The notes: generated by a model from the sequence alone, not told the origin. 34,064 bases of DNA from Streptomyces viridiviolaceus (GCF_014650995.1 NZ_BMWA01000015.1:199540-233603), one strand, 5' to 3'; positions 23,166-30,985 are shown, counted from the stretch's first letter. Made by a program: numbers and translations.

Positions 23166-25787
23166 CTACAGCGTCCTGCCGGTCGCGGGTCCCACGATCA
23201 GGTCGTCGCCGAAGCGGTCCACGCGGACCGTGTCGCCGTCCTTGATCTCACCGGAGAGGATCTCCCGGGCGAGCCGGTCGCCGATGGCCGTCTGCACGAG
23301 GCGCCGCAGGGGACGGGCTCCGTACGCCGGGTCCATGCCCTCGTCGGCCAGCCAGGCCAGGGCCTCGTCGGTGATCTCCAGGGTGAGGCGGCGCTCGGCG
23401 AGCCGCCGGGCCAGCGAGTCGATCTGGAGCCGCGCGATCCGGCTCAGTTCCTCCTTCGTCAGGGCCGAGAAGACCACCAGGTCGTCCAGGCGGTTGAGGA
23501 ATTCCGGCTTGAACGAGGTGCGGACCACCTCCAGGACCTGTTCCTTCTTCTCCGCCTCGCCGGTCATCGGGTCGACCAGGAACTGGCTGCCGAGGTTGGA
23601 GGTCAGAACGAGGATCGTGTTGCGGAAGTCGACGGTGCGGCCCTGCCCGTCGGTCAGGCGCCCGTCGTCGAGGACCTGCAGCAGGATGTCGAAGACCTCG
23701 GGGTGGGCCTTCTCCACCTCGTCGAGCAGCACCACGCTGTACGGGCGGCGCCGCACGGCCTCGGTGAGCTGGCCGCCCTCCTCGTAGCCGACGTAGCCGG
23801 GCGGGGCGCCGACCAGGCGGGCCACGCTGTGCTTCTCGCTGTACTCCGACATGTCGATGCGGACCATCGCCCGCTCGTCGTCGAAGAGGAAGTCGGCGAG
23901 GGCCTTCGCCAGCTCGGTCTTGCCGACACCGGTCGGGCCGAGGAAGAGGAAGGAGCCGGTGGGCCGGTCGGGGTCGGCGATCCCGGCGCGGCTGCGGCGG
24001 ACCGCGTCGGACACCGCCCGGACGGCCTCGGTCTGCCCGATGAGCCGCTTGCCGAGCTCGTCCTCCATGCGCAGCAGCTTCTGGGTCTCGCCCTCCAGCA
24101 GGCGTCCGGCCGGGATGCCGGTCCAGGACGCGACGACGTCCGCGATGTCGTCGGAGCCGACCTCCTCCTTGACCATGGTGTCCTTGGCGCCCCCGCCGGA
24201 GGCGGAAGATGCCAACGCCTCCTCGGCCTCGGAGGCGGCCTCCAGGTCGCGTTCCAGGGCGGGGATCTCGCCGTAGAGCAGCTTGGAGGCGGTGTCGAAG
24301 TCGCCGTCGCGCTGGGCGCGTTCGGCCTGCCCTCGCAGTTCGTCGAGCTTCTCCTTCAGCTCGCCGACCCGGTTGAGGGACTGCTTCTCCTTCTCCCAGC
24401 GTGCGTTGAGGCCGCGCAGCTCCTCCTCCTTGTCGGCGAGGTCGCGGCGCAGCCGCTCCAGGCGCTCGCGGGAGGCCGGGTCGGTCTCCTTGTCCAGCGC
24501 CAGCTCCTCCATCTTCAGCCGGTCGACGGCGCGCTGGAGTTCGTCGATCTCGACGGGGGAGGAGTCGATCTCCATGCGCAGCCGGGAGGCGGCCTCGTCG
24601 ACGAGGTCGATGGCCTTGTCGGGCAGGAAGCGGGAGGTGATGTAGCGGTCGGAGAGGGTGGCCGCCGCGACCAGTGCGCTGTCGGCGATCTGGACCTTGT
24701 GGTGGGCCTCGTAGCGGCCCTTGAGCCCGCGCAGGATCGCGATGGAGTCCTCGACGGTCGGCTCGGCGACCAGCACCTGCTGGAAGCGCCGCTCCAGCGC
24801 CGGGTCCTTCTCGATCCGCTCGCGGTACTCGTCGAGGGTCGTCGCGCCGACCATGCGCAGCTCGCCGCGCGCGAGCATCGGCTTGAGCATGTTGCCGGCG
24901 TCCATCGCGGAGTCGCCGCCGGCCCCGGCGCCGACGACGGTGTGCAGCTCGTCGATGAAGGTGATGATCTGCCCGTCGGAGTCCTTGATCTCGGCGAGGA
25001 CGGTCTTCAGGCGCTCCTCGAACTCGCCGCGGTACTTGGCACCGGCGACCATGGCGCCCAGGTCGAGCGCGACCAGCCGCTTGTTCTTCAGCGACTCGGG
25101 CACGTCGCCCTTGACGATGCGCTGGGCGAGACCCTCGACGACGGCGGTCTTGCCGACGCCGGGCTCGCCGATGAGGACGGGGTTGTTCTTGGTCCGACGG
25201 GACAGCACCTGCACCACGCGCCGGATCTCCTGGTCCCGGCCGATGACGGGGTCCAGCCTGCCCTCGCGTGCGGCGGCGGTGAAGTCGGTGCCGAACTTCT
25301 CCAGCGCCTTGTACTGCCCCTCGGGGTCGGCGGTGGTCACCCGGCGTCCTCCCCTCGCCTTGCGGAAGGCGTCCAGCAGCTTCTTGGCGTCGGCGCCCTG
25401 GCCGATGAGCACCTCACCGGCCGCACCGCCCTTGGCGGCGATGCCGATGAGCAGGTGCTCGGTGGAGAGGTACTCGTCCCCGAGCTCCTTGGCCCGGGTC
25501 TGCGCGTCGGCGACCACGGCGAGCATCTCACGGCTGGGCTGCGGCGGCGCGACGGTGGACCCGGTCACGCTGGGCAGTCCGGCGAGGATGCGCTCGGCGC
25601 CGGAGCGCACGGCCGCGAGGTCGGCCTCGACGGCGACGAGCAGGTCGGTGATGTTCTCGTTGTCCTGTCCCTGGAGCAGAGCCAGGAGCAGGTGGGCGGG
25701 GGTTAGGTCGGGGTGCCCCTCGGTCACGGCGCGGCTGCTGGCCGCGTTGATCGCGTCCCGGCTCCGGTTGGTCAGCTCGGCGTCCAC
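23166..25787 (-). CDS. clpB: ATP-dependent disaggregase ClpB
   Basis: An 873-residue AAA+ chaperone that, with DnaK/DnaJ/GrpE, pulls polypeptides out of aggregates. The Clp N-domain (1-150) has PAHLLLALLQ and YLSTEHLLIGIA. AAA-1 has Walker A GEPGVGKT and Walker B IITFIDELHT, with the pore loop AGAKYRGEFEERLK. A long Glu/Lys/Leu-rich middle coiled coil at about 400-530 identifies ClpB rather than ClpC or ClpA. AAA-2 has GPTGVGKTELAKALADFLF, VVLLDEVEKAHPEV and pore loop GYVGYEEGG. The start is GTG at 25787 with GGAGGA nine bases upstream. An HspR-type operator lies 71 bp before the gene, so HspR probably represses it. Confidence 0.98.
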   Translation of the reverse strand: MDAELTNRSRDAINAASSRAVTEGHPDLTPAHLLLALLQGQDNENITDLLVAVEADLAAVRSGAERILAGLPSVTGSTVAPPQPSREMLAVVADAQTRAKELGDEYLSTEHLLIGIAAKGGAAGEVLIGQGADAKKLLDAFRKARGGRRVTTADPEGQYKALEKFGTDFTAAAREGRLDPVIGRDQEIRRVVQVLSRRTKNNPVLIGEPGVGKTAVVEGLAQRIVKGDVPESLKNKRLVALDLGAMVAGAKYRGEFEERLKTVLAEIKDSDGQIITFIDELHTVVGAGAGGDSAMDAGNMLKPMLARGELRMVGATTLDEYRERIEKDPALERRFQQVLVAEPTVEDSIAILRGLKGRYEAHHKVQIADSALVAAATLSDRYITSRFLPDKAIDLVDEAASRLRMEIDSSPVEIDELQRAVDRLKMEELALDKETDPASRERLERLRRDLADKEEELRGLNARWEKEKQSLNRVGELKEKLDELRGQAERAQRDGDFDTASKLLYGEIPALERDLEAASEAEEALASSASGGGAKDTMVKEEVGSDDIADVVASWTGIPAGRLLEGETQKLLRMEDELGKRLIGQTEAVRAVSDAVRRSRAGIADPDRPTGSFLFLGPTGVGKTELAKALADFLFDDERAMVRIDMSEYSEKHSVARLVGAPPGYVGYEEGGQLTEAVRRRPYSVVLLDEVEKAHPEVFDILLQVLDDGRLTDGQGRTVDFRNTILVLTSNLGSQFLVDPMTGEAEKKEQVLEVVRTSFKPEFLNRLDDLVVFSALTKEELSRIARLQIDSLARRLAERRLTLEITDEALAWLADEGMDPAYGARPLRRLVQTAIGDRLAREILSGEIKDGDTVRVDRFGDDLIVGPATGRTL

Positions 25788-25857
25788 GTTCGCGTTCTCC
25801 TCCTAGCGTCGGCCGTCGGCCACGTCTCCCAGTGCTGACTCATAGAACGTGCATAAA

Positions 25858-25878
25858 GTTGAGTCTATTCCACTCAAG
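25858..25878 (-). promoter_or_regulatory. HAIR operator (HspR-binding inverted repeat) of clpB
   Basis: GTTGAGT-N7-ACTCAAG at 25858-25878 matches the HAIR consensus CTTGAGT-N7-ACTCAAG at 13 of 14 arm positions. On the minus strand the TTGAGT arm could also act as -35, with TATGCA 16 bp downstream as -10, so bound HspR would cover the promoter. HspR is encoded in the same window at 31245. Confidence 0.9.
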
Positions 25879-26005
25879 GGGTTGTGGCGGAGGGGCGGGG
25901 GCGCGCTGGGGGGCACGCGGGCCACCGACGGCTCTTTTCGGCCAGGAGGGGACGGGTGCCGGACGGGTGGACGTCCGGAAATATCCCCAAAAACTACAGC
26001 GGCGT

Positions 26006-26026
26006 CACCGTGTTCAGGTCACGGTG
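26006..26026 (-). terminator. Terminator of the peptide/Rieske-like unit
   Basis: CACCGTG (26006-26012), a 7-base loop and CACGGTG (26020-26026) form a perfect stem. On the minus strand it is followed about 10 bases later by GTAGTTTTT, a rare T-run in this genome, so it looks like an intrinsic terminator ahead of the clpB promoter. Confidence 0.6.
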
Positions 26027-26079
26027 CCCCCGCTGCGGGGGGAAGCACCTGAGCGATCTGTTACGACGGGGGAATCGCG

Positions 26080-26415
26080 TCAGGCACTGCGGGGGGTGGC
26101 AGAGATGGTCCGCATCTCGGGACCCTCCGACTGCACGAGCCGGTGGTCCCGCTGGTCCAGGTTCACGAAGATCATTCCGTACCGGATGGCACACCGCACG
26201 GGCTGCGGCGCCCCCCGAGGCCGCCGCAGACACCTGTACGCCCGTAGGTCTCCGTCCTCGTCCCGCGTGACGACGACCGGCTCACCGAAGACGGTCACCA
26301 TCAGCGAGTCGCCGCTGTGGGGGATGGCGGTGACCAGGTCGATGAAGTGCCAGCCGGAGCGGTAGGCGGTGGCCATTTCGCGGCGGAAGGAGCGGTCGTC
26401 GGGTGGAGTCGTCAT
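26080..26415 (-). CDS. Rieske-like protein lacking iron-sulfur ligands
   Basis: A 111-residue protein. Residues 18-60 (YRSGWHFIDLVTAIPHSGDS, then VTVFGEPVVVTRDEDGDLRAYR) follow the opening strands of Rieske domains in ring-hydroxylating oxygenases, and RYGMIFVNLD (79-88) matches the segment just after that domain. In between, the first Cys-x-His ligand pair is replaced (RRPRGAP, with Arg64 and Pro66 at the expected ligand positions) and the second pair is missing through a large deletion, so it cannot hold a normal 2Fe-2S centre. It starts 5 bp after the peptide gene with a weak ribosome site, implying coupled expression. It may be a degenerate relic or a repurposed binding protein. Confidence 0.65.
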   Translation of the reverse strand: MTTPPDDRSFRREMATAYRSGWHFIDLVTAIPHSGDSLMVTVFGEPVVVTRDEDGDLRAYRCLRRPRGAPQPVRCAIRYGMIFVNLDQRDHRLVQSEGPEMRTISATPRSA

Positions 26416-26420
26416 CGCGA

Positions 26421-26606
26421 TCAGTTCCAGGAAGTGTCGTTGGTGTGTTCTTCACCGACGACCACCGCAATCGACTCGGCGTTCGCCCGAGCATCGCTGG
26501 ACTTGCCGGCCAGGCCACTCACGCCCACGAGCATCACAACGGCGGAAAGAGCAGCGGCAAATACCGAGCGAAGCATTCTCTTACTCATAGTCGGCTTCGT
26601 CCTCAC
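26421..26606 (-). CDS. Small exported peptide ending NDTSWN
   Basis: A 61-residue peptide, likely missed by automatic calling. A basic N-terminus (KRMLR at 9-13) precedes a hydrophobic core (14-33), a signal-peptide pattern, with a possible AxA-type cleavage at ARA|N (39-42). That would leave about 20 residues, NAESIAVVVGEEHTNDTSWN, acidic and with one Trp near the C-terminus. The GTG at 26606 has AGAGGAGA about eight bases upstream; an in-frame ATG at 26588 is possible. It is divergent from a LuxR-HTH regulator pair and precedes the Rieske-like gene by 5 bp. I cannot name its family; a signalling peptide or a modified-peptide precursor is an inference from size, export pattern and context. 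Confidence 0.68.
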   Translation of the reverse strand: MRTKPTMSKRMLRSVFAAALSAVVMLVGVSGLAGKSSDARANAESIAVVVGEEHTNDTSWN

Positions 26607-26719
26607 TCGATGGTCTCCTCTTCCCCCGTCGGATAAGACGATGGCTCATATAGGCACGTCATGGCCACACAATCGGTGCATCATGTTCCTGCATGTTCAG
26701 GACCCTGGGGGGTGGAAAA
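26607..26719. promoter_or_regulatory. Divergent promoter with CATGTTC direct repeats
   Basis: This 113-bp AT-richer gap separates the peptide gene (minus) from the regulator pair (plus). CATGTTC occurs at 26682-26688 and 26692-26698, exactly 10 bp apart. On the minus strand TTGTGT, 16 bp, TATGAG is a plausible peptide-gene promoter, placing the repeats upstream of its -35, where an activator would bind. The repeats are also close to the regulator start, allowing autoregulation. Confidence 0.5.
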
Positions 26720-27727
26720 TTGGGGACAAACGGGACGCAAGCGGCACATCCCCATGCCATTACCGAACTGTGTGACGAAGGCAGTCGGCTCTACGTGCAT
26801 GCCCTGCGTGCCGGCCGCATCGCCCGCACGGACGTCGAGTCGGCCCCCTGCCTGATGGAGTTCGCCCTCCTCCACCCGGACCCCGACGATGCCACGTGGC
26901 TGCGCCCCGTGCCTCCGACGATCGCCCTCGCGCAGCGTCTGCACCCCATCGAGCGGGAGATCACGGAGCGCAGGCGCCTGTCCGTCCAGCTGGCCGACGC
27001 CTTCGAGCCGTTCATGGCCGCGAGCGCCCAGAGCACCGCGTCGACCCACGCCATCACCGTGCTGGAGGGACGGGACCGGATCAACTCGGCGCTGAACCTC
27101 GCGACGGCCGAGTGCCGGACCGAGGTGCTCACCGTACAGCCCGGCGGCCGCCGGCTGGAGAGCAACCTCCTGAAGGGACTGGAGCGCGACAGGCCACTGA
27201 TCGAACGGGGCGTGCGCCTGCGGACGCTGTACCAGCACACCGCCCGGCACAGCCCCGAGACCCTGGCGTACGTGGAACAGATCGCCGACGGCAAGGTCGA
27301 GGTCCGCACCATCGACGAACTGGTCGAGCGGCTCATCATCTGCGACGACACCGTGGCGTTCATCCCGACCCGGGAGGACCGCCAGGTCGCCCTCGAACTG
27401 CGGCATCCCGGCCTGGTGCGCTACCTGATCAAGGTCTTCGAGTTCATGTGGGCCCGCGCGGTACCGCTCAAGATCGGCACTCCTTACGAGACCGCCCCCG
27501 ACGGCATCACCGACATCCAGCACTCCATCGCCAAACTCCTGGTGGAGGGGCACGTCGACGAGGCCATCGCGCGCCGCCTCGGCATGAACGTGCGCACCTG
27601 CAGGGCCCACATCGCGAAACTGGCGGCGGTCCTGGGCAGCGGCAGCCGCGCGCAACTGGGCTACCTCATAGCCCAGTCCGGGATCCTGGAACAGGGCCAC
27701 CGCTCGCCCGAAGAGAGCCACGCGTGA
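26720..27727 (+). CDS. LuxR-HTH regulator with TrmB-like sensor region (paralogue A)
   Basis: A 335-residue regulator. Residues 16-100 hold the motif ELCDEGSRLYVHALRAG and a conserved PCLMEF segment. About 110-260 resembles the TrmB/phospholipase-D-like effector region (AECRTEVLTVQPGG, RGVRLRTLYQHTARHSP, VEVRTIDELVERLIICDDTVAFIP). The C-terminal HTH is IAKLLVEGHVDEAIARRLGMNVRTCRAHIAKL. An ATG at 26693 lies inside the candidate operator and lacks a ribosome site. The TTG at 26720 follows GGGGGGTGG and gives an N-terminus like the paralogues (the HPH segment aligns), so it is chosen. No receiver domain is present, so it probably responds to a ligand or peptide rather than phosphorylation. Confidence 0.85.
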   Translation: MGTNGTQAAHPHAITELCDEGSRLYVHALRAGRIARTDVESAPCLMEFALLHPDPDDATWLRPVPPTIALAQRLHPIEREITERRRLSVQLADAFEPFMAASAQSTASTHAITVLEGRDRINSALNLATAECRTEVLTVQPGGRRLESNLLKGLERDRPLIERGVRLRTLYQHTARHSPETLAYVEQIADGKVEVRTIDELVERLIICDDTVAFIPTREDRQVALELRHPGLVRYLIKVFEFMWARAVPLKIGTPYETAPDGITDIQHSIAKLLVEGHVDEAIARRLGMNVRTCRAHIAKLAAVLGSGSRAQLGYLIAQSGILEQGHRSPEESHA

Positions 27728-28707
27728 CCGTCGAGGCGCACCGCCACGGAACGGAGGAGCTGTGCGAAGCGGGCTTGGGGCTCTACGCCCGCGCACTGCG
27801 CGAAGGCGGACTCGCGGGCGCCGAGGCCGCGGAGGCACCCTGCCTCATCGACATCGGCCTGCTGTACCCGGCCGTCGACGACCTGAGCCGGCTGGAGCCC
27901 GTCGCCCCCGCCGTCGCCCTGCAACGCCTGCTGCGCGCATCGGCGGACCGCATCGCCGCCGAACGCCGGCGCGAGCAGCGGCTCGCCGACGTCTTCGAAC
28001 CCCTGTTCCGCCTCGGCGGACAGAACACGGCGGGTGAGGACAGCCCCGTACTGAGGATCCACAGCAACAAGGAGCGCACGAGCCGGGCCATCACCGAAGC
28101 ACTGGCCGAAGGCACGGACGAGCTCCTCTCCATCCAGCCGCACAACGGGCTGATCGCCCCGCCGCTCCACGTCCAGGAAGCCGCCCTGGAAAGGGACCAG
28201 GCGTTCCTCGACCGCGGCGGCCGGGTGCGCGCCCTGTACCAGCACACCGTCCGGCACTCCCCCGTCGTGGTCGCCCGCTACGAACGGCTGACCGGCGACG
28301 TGTCGGCCCGCATGCTCGACGAGGTCACCGAACGCCTGATCATCGTGGACCGCGCGGTCGCGTTCATCCCCGCCAACGCCGACCGCTCCCTCGCCCTGGA
28401 GGTCCGCCAGCCCGCGCTGATCTCCTACTTCGTCACCACCTTCGACCGGCTCTGGCGCCTGGCCACGCCCATGCACCCCCGGGCCGTCCGGCAGCCCACG
28501 CGGGGCGGCATCACCCCCCGCCAGCGCGCCATCGCCGCCCTCCTCGTCGAAGGGCACACCGACACCGCGATAGCCGACCGTCTCGGCATGAACGTCCGCA
28601 CCGCGCGGGTCCACATCGCCAAACTCGCCGCCACCCTGGGCAGCGAGAGCCGGGCCCAGCTCGGCTACCTCATCGGGCGGTCGGGGATTCTCGGTCCGGA
28701 ACGCTGA
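27724..28707 (+). CDS. LuxR-HTH regulator with TrmB-like sensor region (paralogue B)
   Basis: A 327-residue paralogue of the preceding protein with the same plan: EELCEAGLGLYARALREGG at the N-terminus, PCLIDIGLLYP, the middle region RGGRVRALYQHTVRHSP and LDEVTERLIIVDRAVAFIPANADR, and the HTH IAALLVEGHTDTAIADRLGMNVRTARVHIAKLAATLGS. The central VQPGG of paralogues A and C is changed to IQPHN, so the sensing part may differ. Its GTG overlaps the upstream stop by 4 bp (GTGA), so A and B are translationally coupled and may form heterodimers. Its last 38 bases overlap the end of the convergent paralogue C. Confidence 0.9.
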   Translation: MTVEAHRHGTEELCEAGLGLYARALREGGLAGAEAAEAPCLIDIGLLYPAVDDLSRLEPVAPAVALQRLLRASADRIAAERRREQRLADVFEPLFRLGGQNTAGEDSPVLRIHSNKERTSRAITEALAEGTDELLSIQPHNGLIAPPLHVQEAALERDQAFLDRGGRVRALYQHTVRHSPVVVARYERLTGDVSARMLDEVTERLIIVDRAVAFIPANADRSLALEVRQPALISYFVTTFDRLWRLATPMHPRAVRQPTRGGITPRQRAIAALLVEGHTDTAIADRLGMNVRTARVHIAKLAATLGSESRAQLGYLIGRSGILGPER

Positions 28708-29704
28708 CGGCCGCGGCGGGCCGCGGCGGGCCGTCGAGGCCGACCTGGGCGATGCGCACGCCCAGCTGGGTGCGGCTGGCCGCGCCCAGCGTCTCCGACA
28801 GGCGGGCGATGTGCGCGCGGCAGGTGCGCACGCTGATGCCCAGCCGCTCGGCGATCACCGCGTCCTGGTGGCCCTCCGCCAGCAGCGCCGCGATGGACCG
28901 TTCGCGGTGCGAGATGCCCTTGATGCCGGTGTCCGGCAGCGGGGCCGTCAGGGGAAGCGCCAGGCGCCACAGGCGCTCGAAGACCGTCACCAGGTAGGCG
29001 ATCAGCCCCGGATGCCGCAGCTCCAGGGCCATCGTGCGGTCCGCGTTGGCGGGGATGAAGGCCACCGTGCGGTCGAAGAGGATGAGACGGTCGATGACCT
29101 CGTCCAGGGTCCGCGCCTCGACCGTGTCGCCCATCAGCTCCAGGTAGTTGAGCAGGCCCTGCCCGTGCCGGGCCACGTGCGTGTACAGGTCCCGCATCCG
29201 CACCCCTCGCCCGCGCAGCGCGAGCGCCCGGTGCAGTCCCTCCGACAGCTCGTGCTCCCGCCGGATGCCGCCGGGCTGGACGGTGAGCACCTCCGTCGTG
29301 CACGCCTCCGTCGCCTCGTCCATGGCGGCCTGGATCCGGGCCAGCCCGTCCAGTACGCGGATCGCTGTGCCCTCCGTCGCGGCCGAGGCCGGGATCCGGC
29401 TGCCGAGCCCCGCGTACCACTCGAAGGCCGCCACCGCCGAACCCACCCGCCGCTGGCTGGCGCTCACCTCGTCGTAGACCCCGCGCAGCAGCCGGGTCAT
29501 GACCTCCTGCGGGGAGGTCGGCACGAACCAGTCCATGTCGTCGGGGTCGGGGTGCAGCAGGGCCAGCTCCAGCAGGCAGGGCACCGGCTCCACGTCCCGG
29601 CGGGGCACACGGCCGCGCCGTACGGCCCGGGAGTACACGCGGTCCCCCGCCTCGCACAGACGGTCAGCACCGTGTGGATGCCCGTCCGCCCTGTGCTCGG
29701 CCAT
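28670..29704 (-). CDS. LuxR-HTH regulator with TrmB-like sensor region (paralogue C)
   Basis: A 344-residue third paralogue, transcribed toward A and B. It has DRLCEAGDRVYSRAVRRG, PCLLELALLHPDPDD, EVLTVQPGG, RGVRMRDLYTHVARHG, LDEVIDRLILFDRTVAFIPANADR and the HTH RSIAALLAEGHQDAVIAERLGISVRTCRAHIARLSETLG. The frame extends to 29776; the ATG at 29704 gives an N-terminus (MAEHRADGHPHGADRLC) aligning with paralogue A, while a GTG at 29716 is also possible. The C-terminus is Pro/Ala-rich beyond the common end. I found no small peptide gene next to it. The middle region is as in A, so similar inputs are likely. Confidence 0.9.
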   Translation of the reverse strand: MAEHRADGHPHGADRLCEAGDRVYSRAVRRGRVPRRDVEPVPCLLELALLHPDPDDMDWFVPTSPQEVMTRLLRGVYDEVSASQRRVGSAVAAFEWYAGLGSRIPASAATEGTAIRVLDGLARIQAAMDEATEACTTEVLTVQPGGIRREHELSEGLHRALALRGRGVRMRDLYTHVARHGQGLLNYLELMGDTVEARTLDEVIDRLILFDRTVAFIPANADRTMALELRHPGLIAYLVTVFERLWRLALPLTAPLPDTGIKGISHRERSIAALLAEGHQDAVIAERLGISVRTCRAHIARLSETLGAASRTQLGVRIAQVGLDGPPRPAAAVSVPDRESPTAR

Positions 29705-29878
29705 CGCCCATCCCACCCCCGGTTCCGGCTCTTTCCGCAGCGCAACTATGCGCGGCCGGGACCGGGTCCGCAACACGGCTCCCCGCGGGACCGCGGCCGG
29801 TAACCACCGGCTCGCACCGGTATGTCCCGACCTCTGCGCGGCGCACTTGCAGGAAGCTGAGGGGGTGGGCGGGCCGGA

Positions 29879-30985
29879 CTACTTCAGCCCGATCTCCGCG
29901 CAGGCGGACGCGAACTTGGCGGTGCAGATGTCGGAGACCTTGTGGATGCCGTCCGCGACCACGGTCTCCTGGATGTTCTCCTTCGTCAGGGCGACCACGG
30001 GGACCAGCTGCGCCGGAATGTCCTTGTGCGTGGGGCTGTCGACCTTGTCGCGGGTGAGCGCGTCGAACTGGATGTCCCGCCCCTGGACCCGCGCGACGGC
30101 CATCTCCGCCGCGTTCTCGGCCTCCTGCGGGTACGACTTGTACACGCTCATGTACTGCTCGCCGCTGACGATCCGCTGCACCGCCGCCAGCTCCGCGTCC
30201 TGGCCGGTGACCGGCGGCAGCTTGGTCACACCCGCGGCCTCCAGGGCCTTGATCACGCCGCCCGCCATGCCGTCGTTGGCGGAGTAGACGGCGGCGATGT
30301 TGTCCTTGCCGATCGACTCGATCGCCCGGGCCATGTTCGCCTCGGCGTTCACCGGCTTCCAGTCCTTGGTGTCGAAGCTCTCGGCGATCGTCACCTTGCC
30401 GTTCAGCTGGGACAACGCCCCCGCCTTGAACTGCTTGGCGTTGGGGTCGGTGGGCGACCCGTTCATCATGACGATCTTGTCGGAGCTGTCGATGTCGTCG
30501 CCGAGCGCCTCGATGAGGGAGCGGCCCTGGACCTCGCCGACCAGCTCGTTGTCGAAGGAGATGTAGGCGTCGATCGGGCCCTCGGCCAGCCGGTCGTAGG
30601 CGATGACCGGGATGCCGGCGTCCTTGGCCTTCTGCACACCGTCCGCGATGGCCTGCGAGTCGACGGCGTCCAGGACGATCACGTCGACCTTGTCGTCGAT
30701 CATCTGCTGCAGCTGCCGGGTCTGCTTCGCCGCGTCCGCACCGGCGTTGGCGTACTCGACCTTGCCCTGGTCGCGGGTGAGCGAGGCCACCTTCTTCTTG
30801 AAGATGGGGTAGTCGAACTGCTCGTAGCGCGTGTTCTCCGTCTCCGGAAGCAGCAGGCCCACCGTGATGTCGTTGCCCTTGGTCGGGCTCGCGCCGTCGC
30901 TGCTCTCCGACGCGTTCAGCACGCCGCAGGCTGCGAGCGAAACGGTCATCGTGGACGCTGCCACGGATATGGCGATACGACGCAT
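29879..30985 (-). CDS. chvE: ChvE-like sugar-binding lipoprotein
   Basis: A 368-residue periplasmic-binding-protein-type lipoprotein. The lipobox SLAAC puts the modified cysteine at residue 20 after a basic signal segment. The body is a type I sugar-binding fold: VGLLLPETENTRYEQFDYPIFKK, LDAVDSQAIADGVQKAKDAGIPVIAYDRL, SFDNELVGEVQGRSL, VYSANDGMAGGVIKAL and TGQDAELAAVQRIVSGEQYMSVYK, as in ChvE and xylose-binding proteins. It should deliver a sugar to an ABC importer or sensor, but no permease or ATPase genes are adjacent, so it is an orphan here. The ATG at 30985 is chosen because it starts the signal peptide; its ribosome site is weak. Confidence 0.9.
   Translation of the reverse strand: MRRIAISVAASTMTVSLAACGVLNASESSDGASPTKGNDITVGLLLPETENTRYEQFDYPIFKKKVASLTRDQGKVEYANAGADAAKQTRQLQQMIDDKVDVIVLDAVDSQAIADGVQKAKDAGIPVIAYDRLAEGPIDAYISFDNELVGEVQGRSLIEALGDDIDSSDKIVMMNGSPTDPNAKQFKAGALSQLNGKVTIAESFDTKDWKPVNAEANMARAIESIGKDNIAAVYSANDGMAGGVIKALEAAGVTKLPPVTGQDAELAAVQRIVSGEQYMSVYKSYPQEAENAAEMAVARVQGRDIQFDALTRDKVDSPTHKDIPAQLVPVVALTKENIQETVVADGIHKVSDICTAKFASACAEIGLK

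Noticed and set aside
22599..25706. 1035-codon open frame on the plus strand
   Set aside because: Antisense to clpB and the YbjN-domain gene. Its composition is the mirror of clpB codons and it has no recognisable domain.
26693..26719. ATG at 26693 as the start of LuxR paralogue A
   Set aside because: No ribosome site, it lies inside the CATGTTC repeat, and it makes the N-terminus nine residues longer than the paralogues suggest. The TTG at 26720 fits better, although this remains uncertain.
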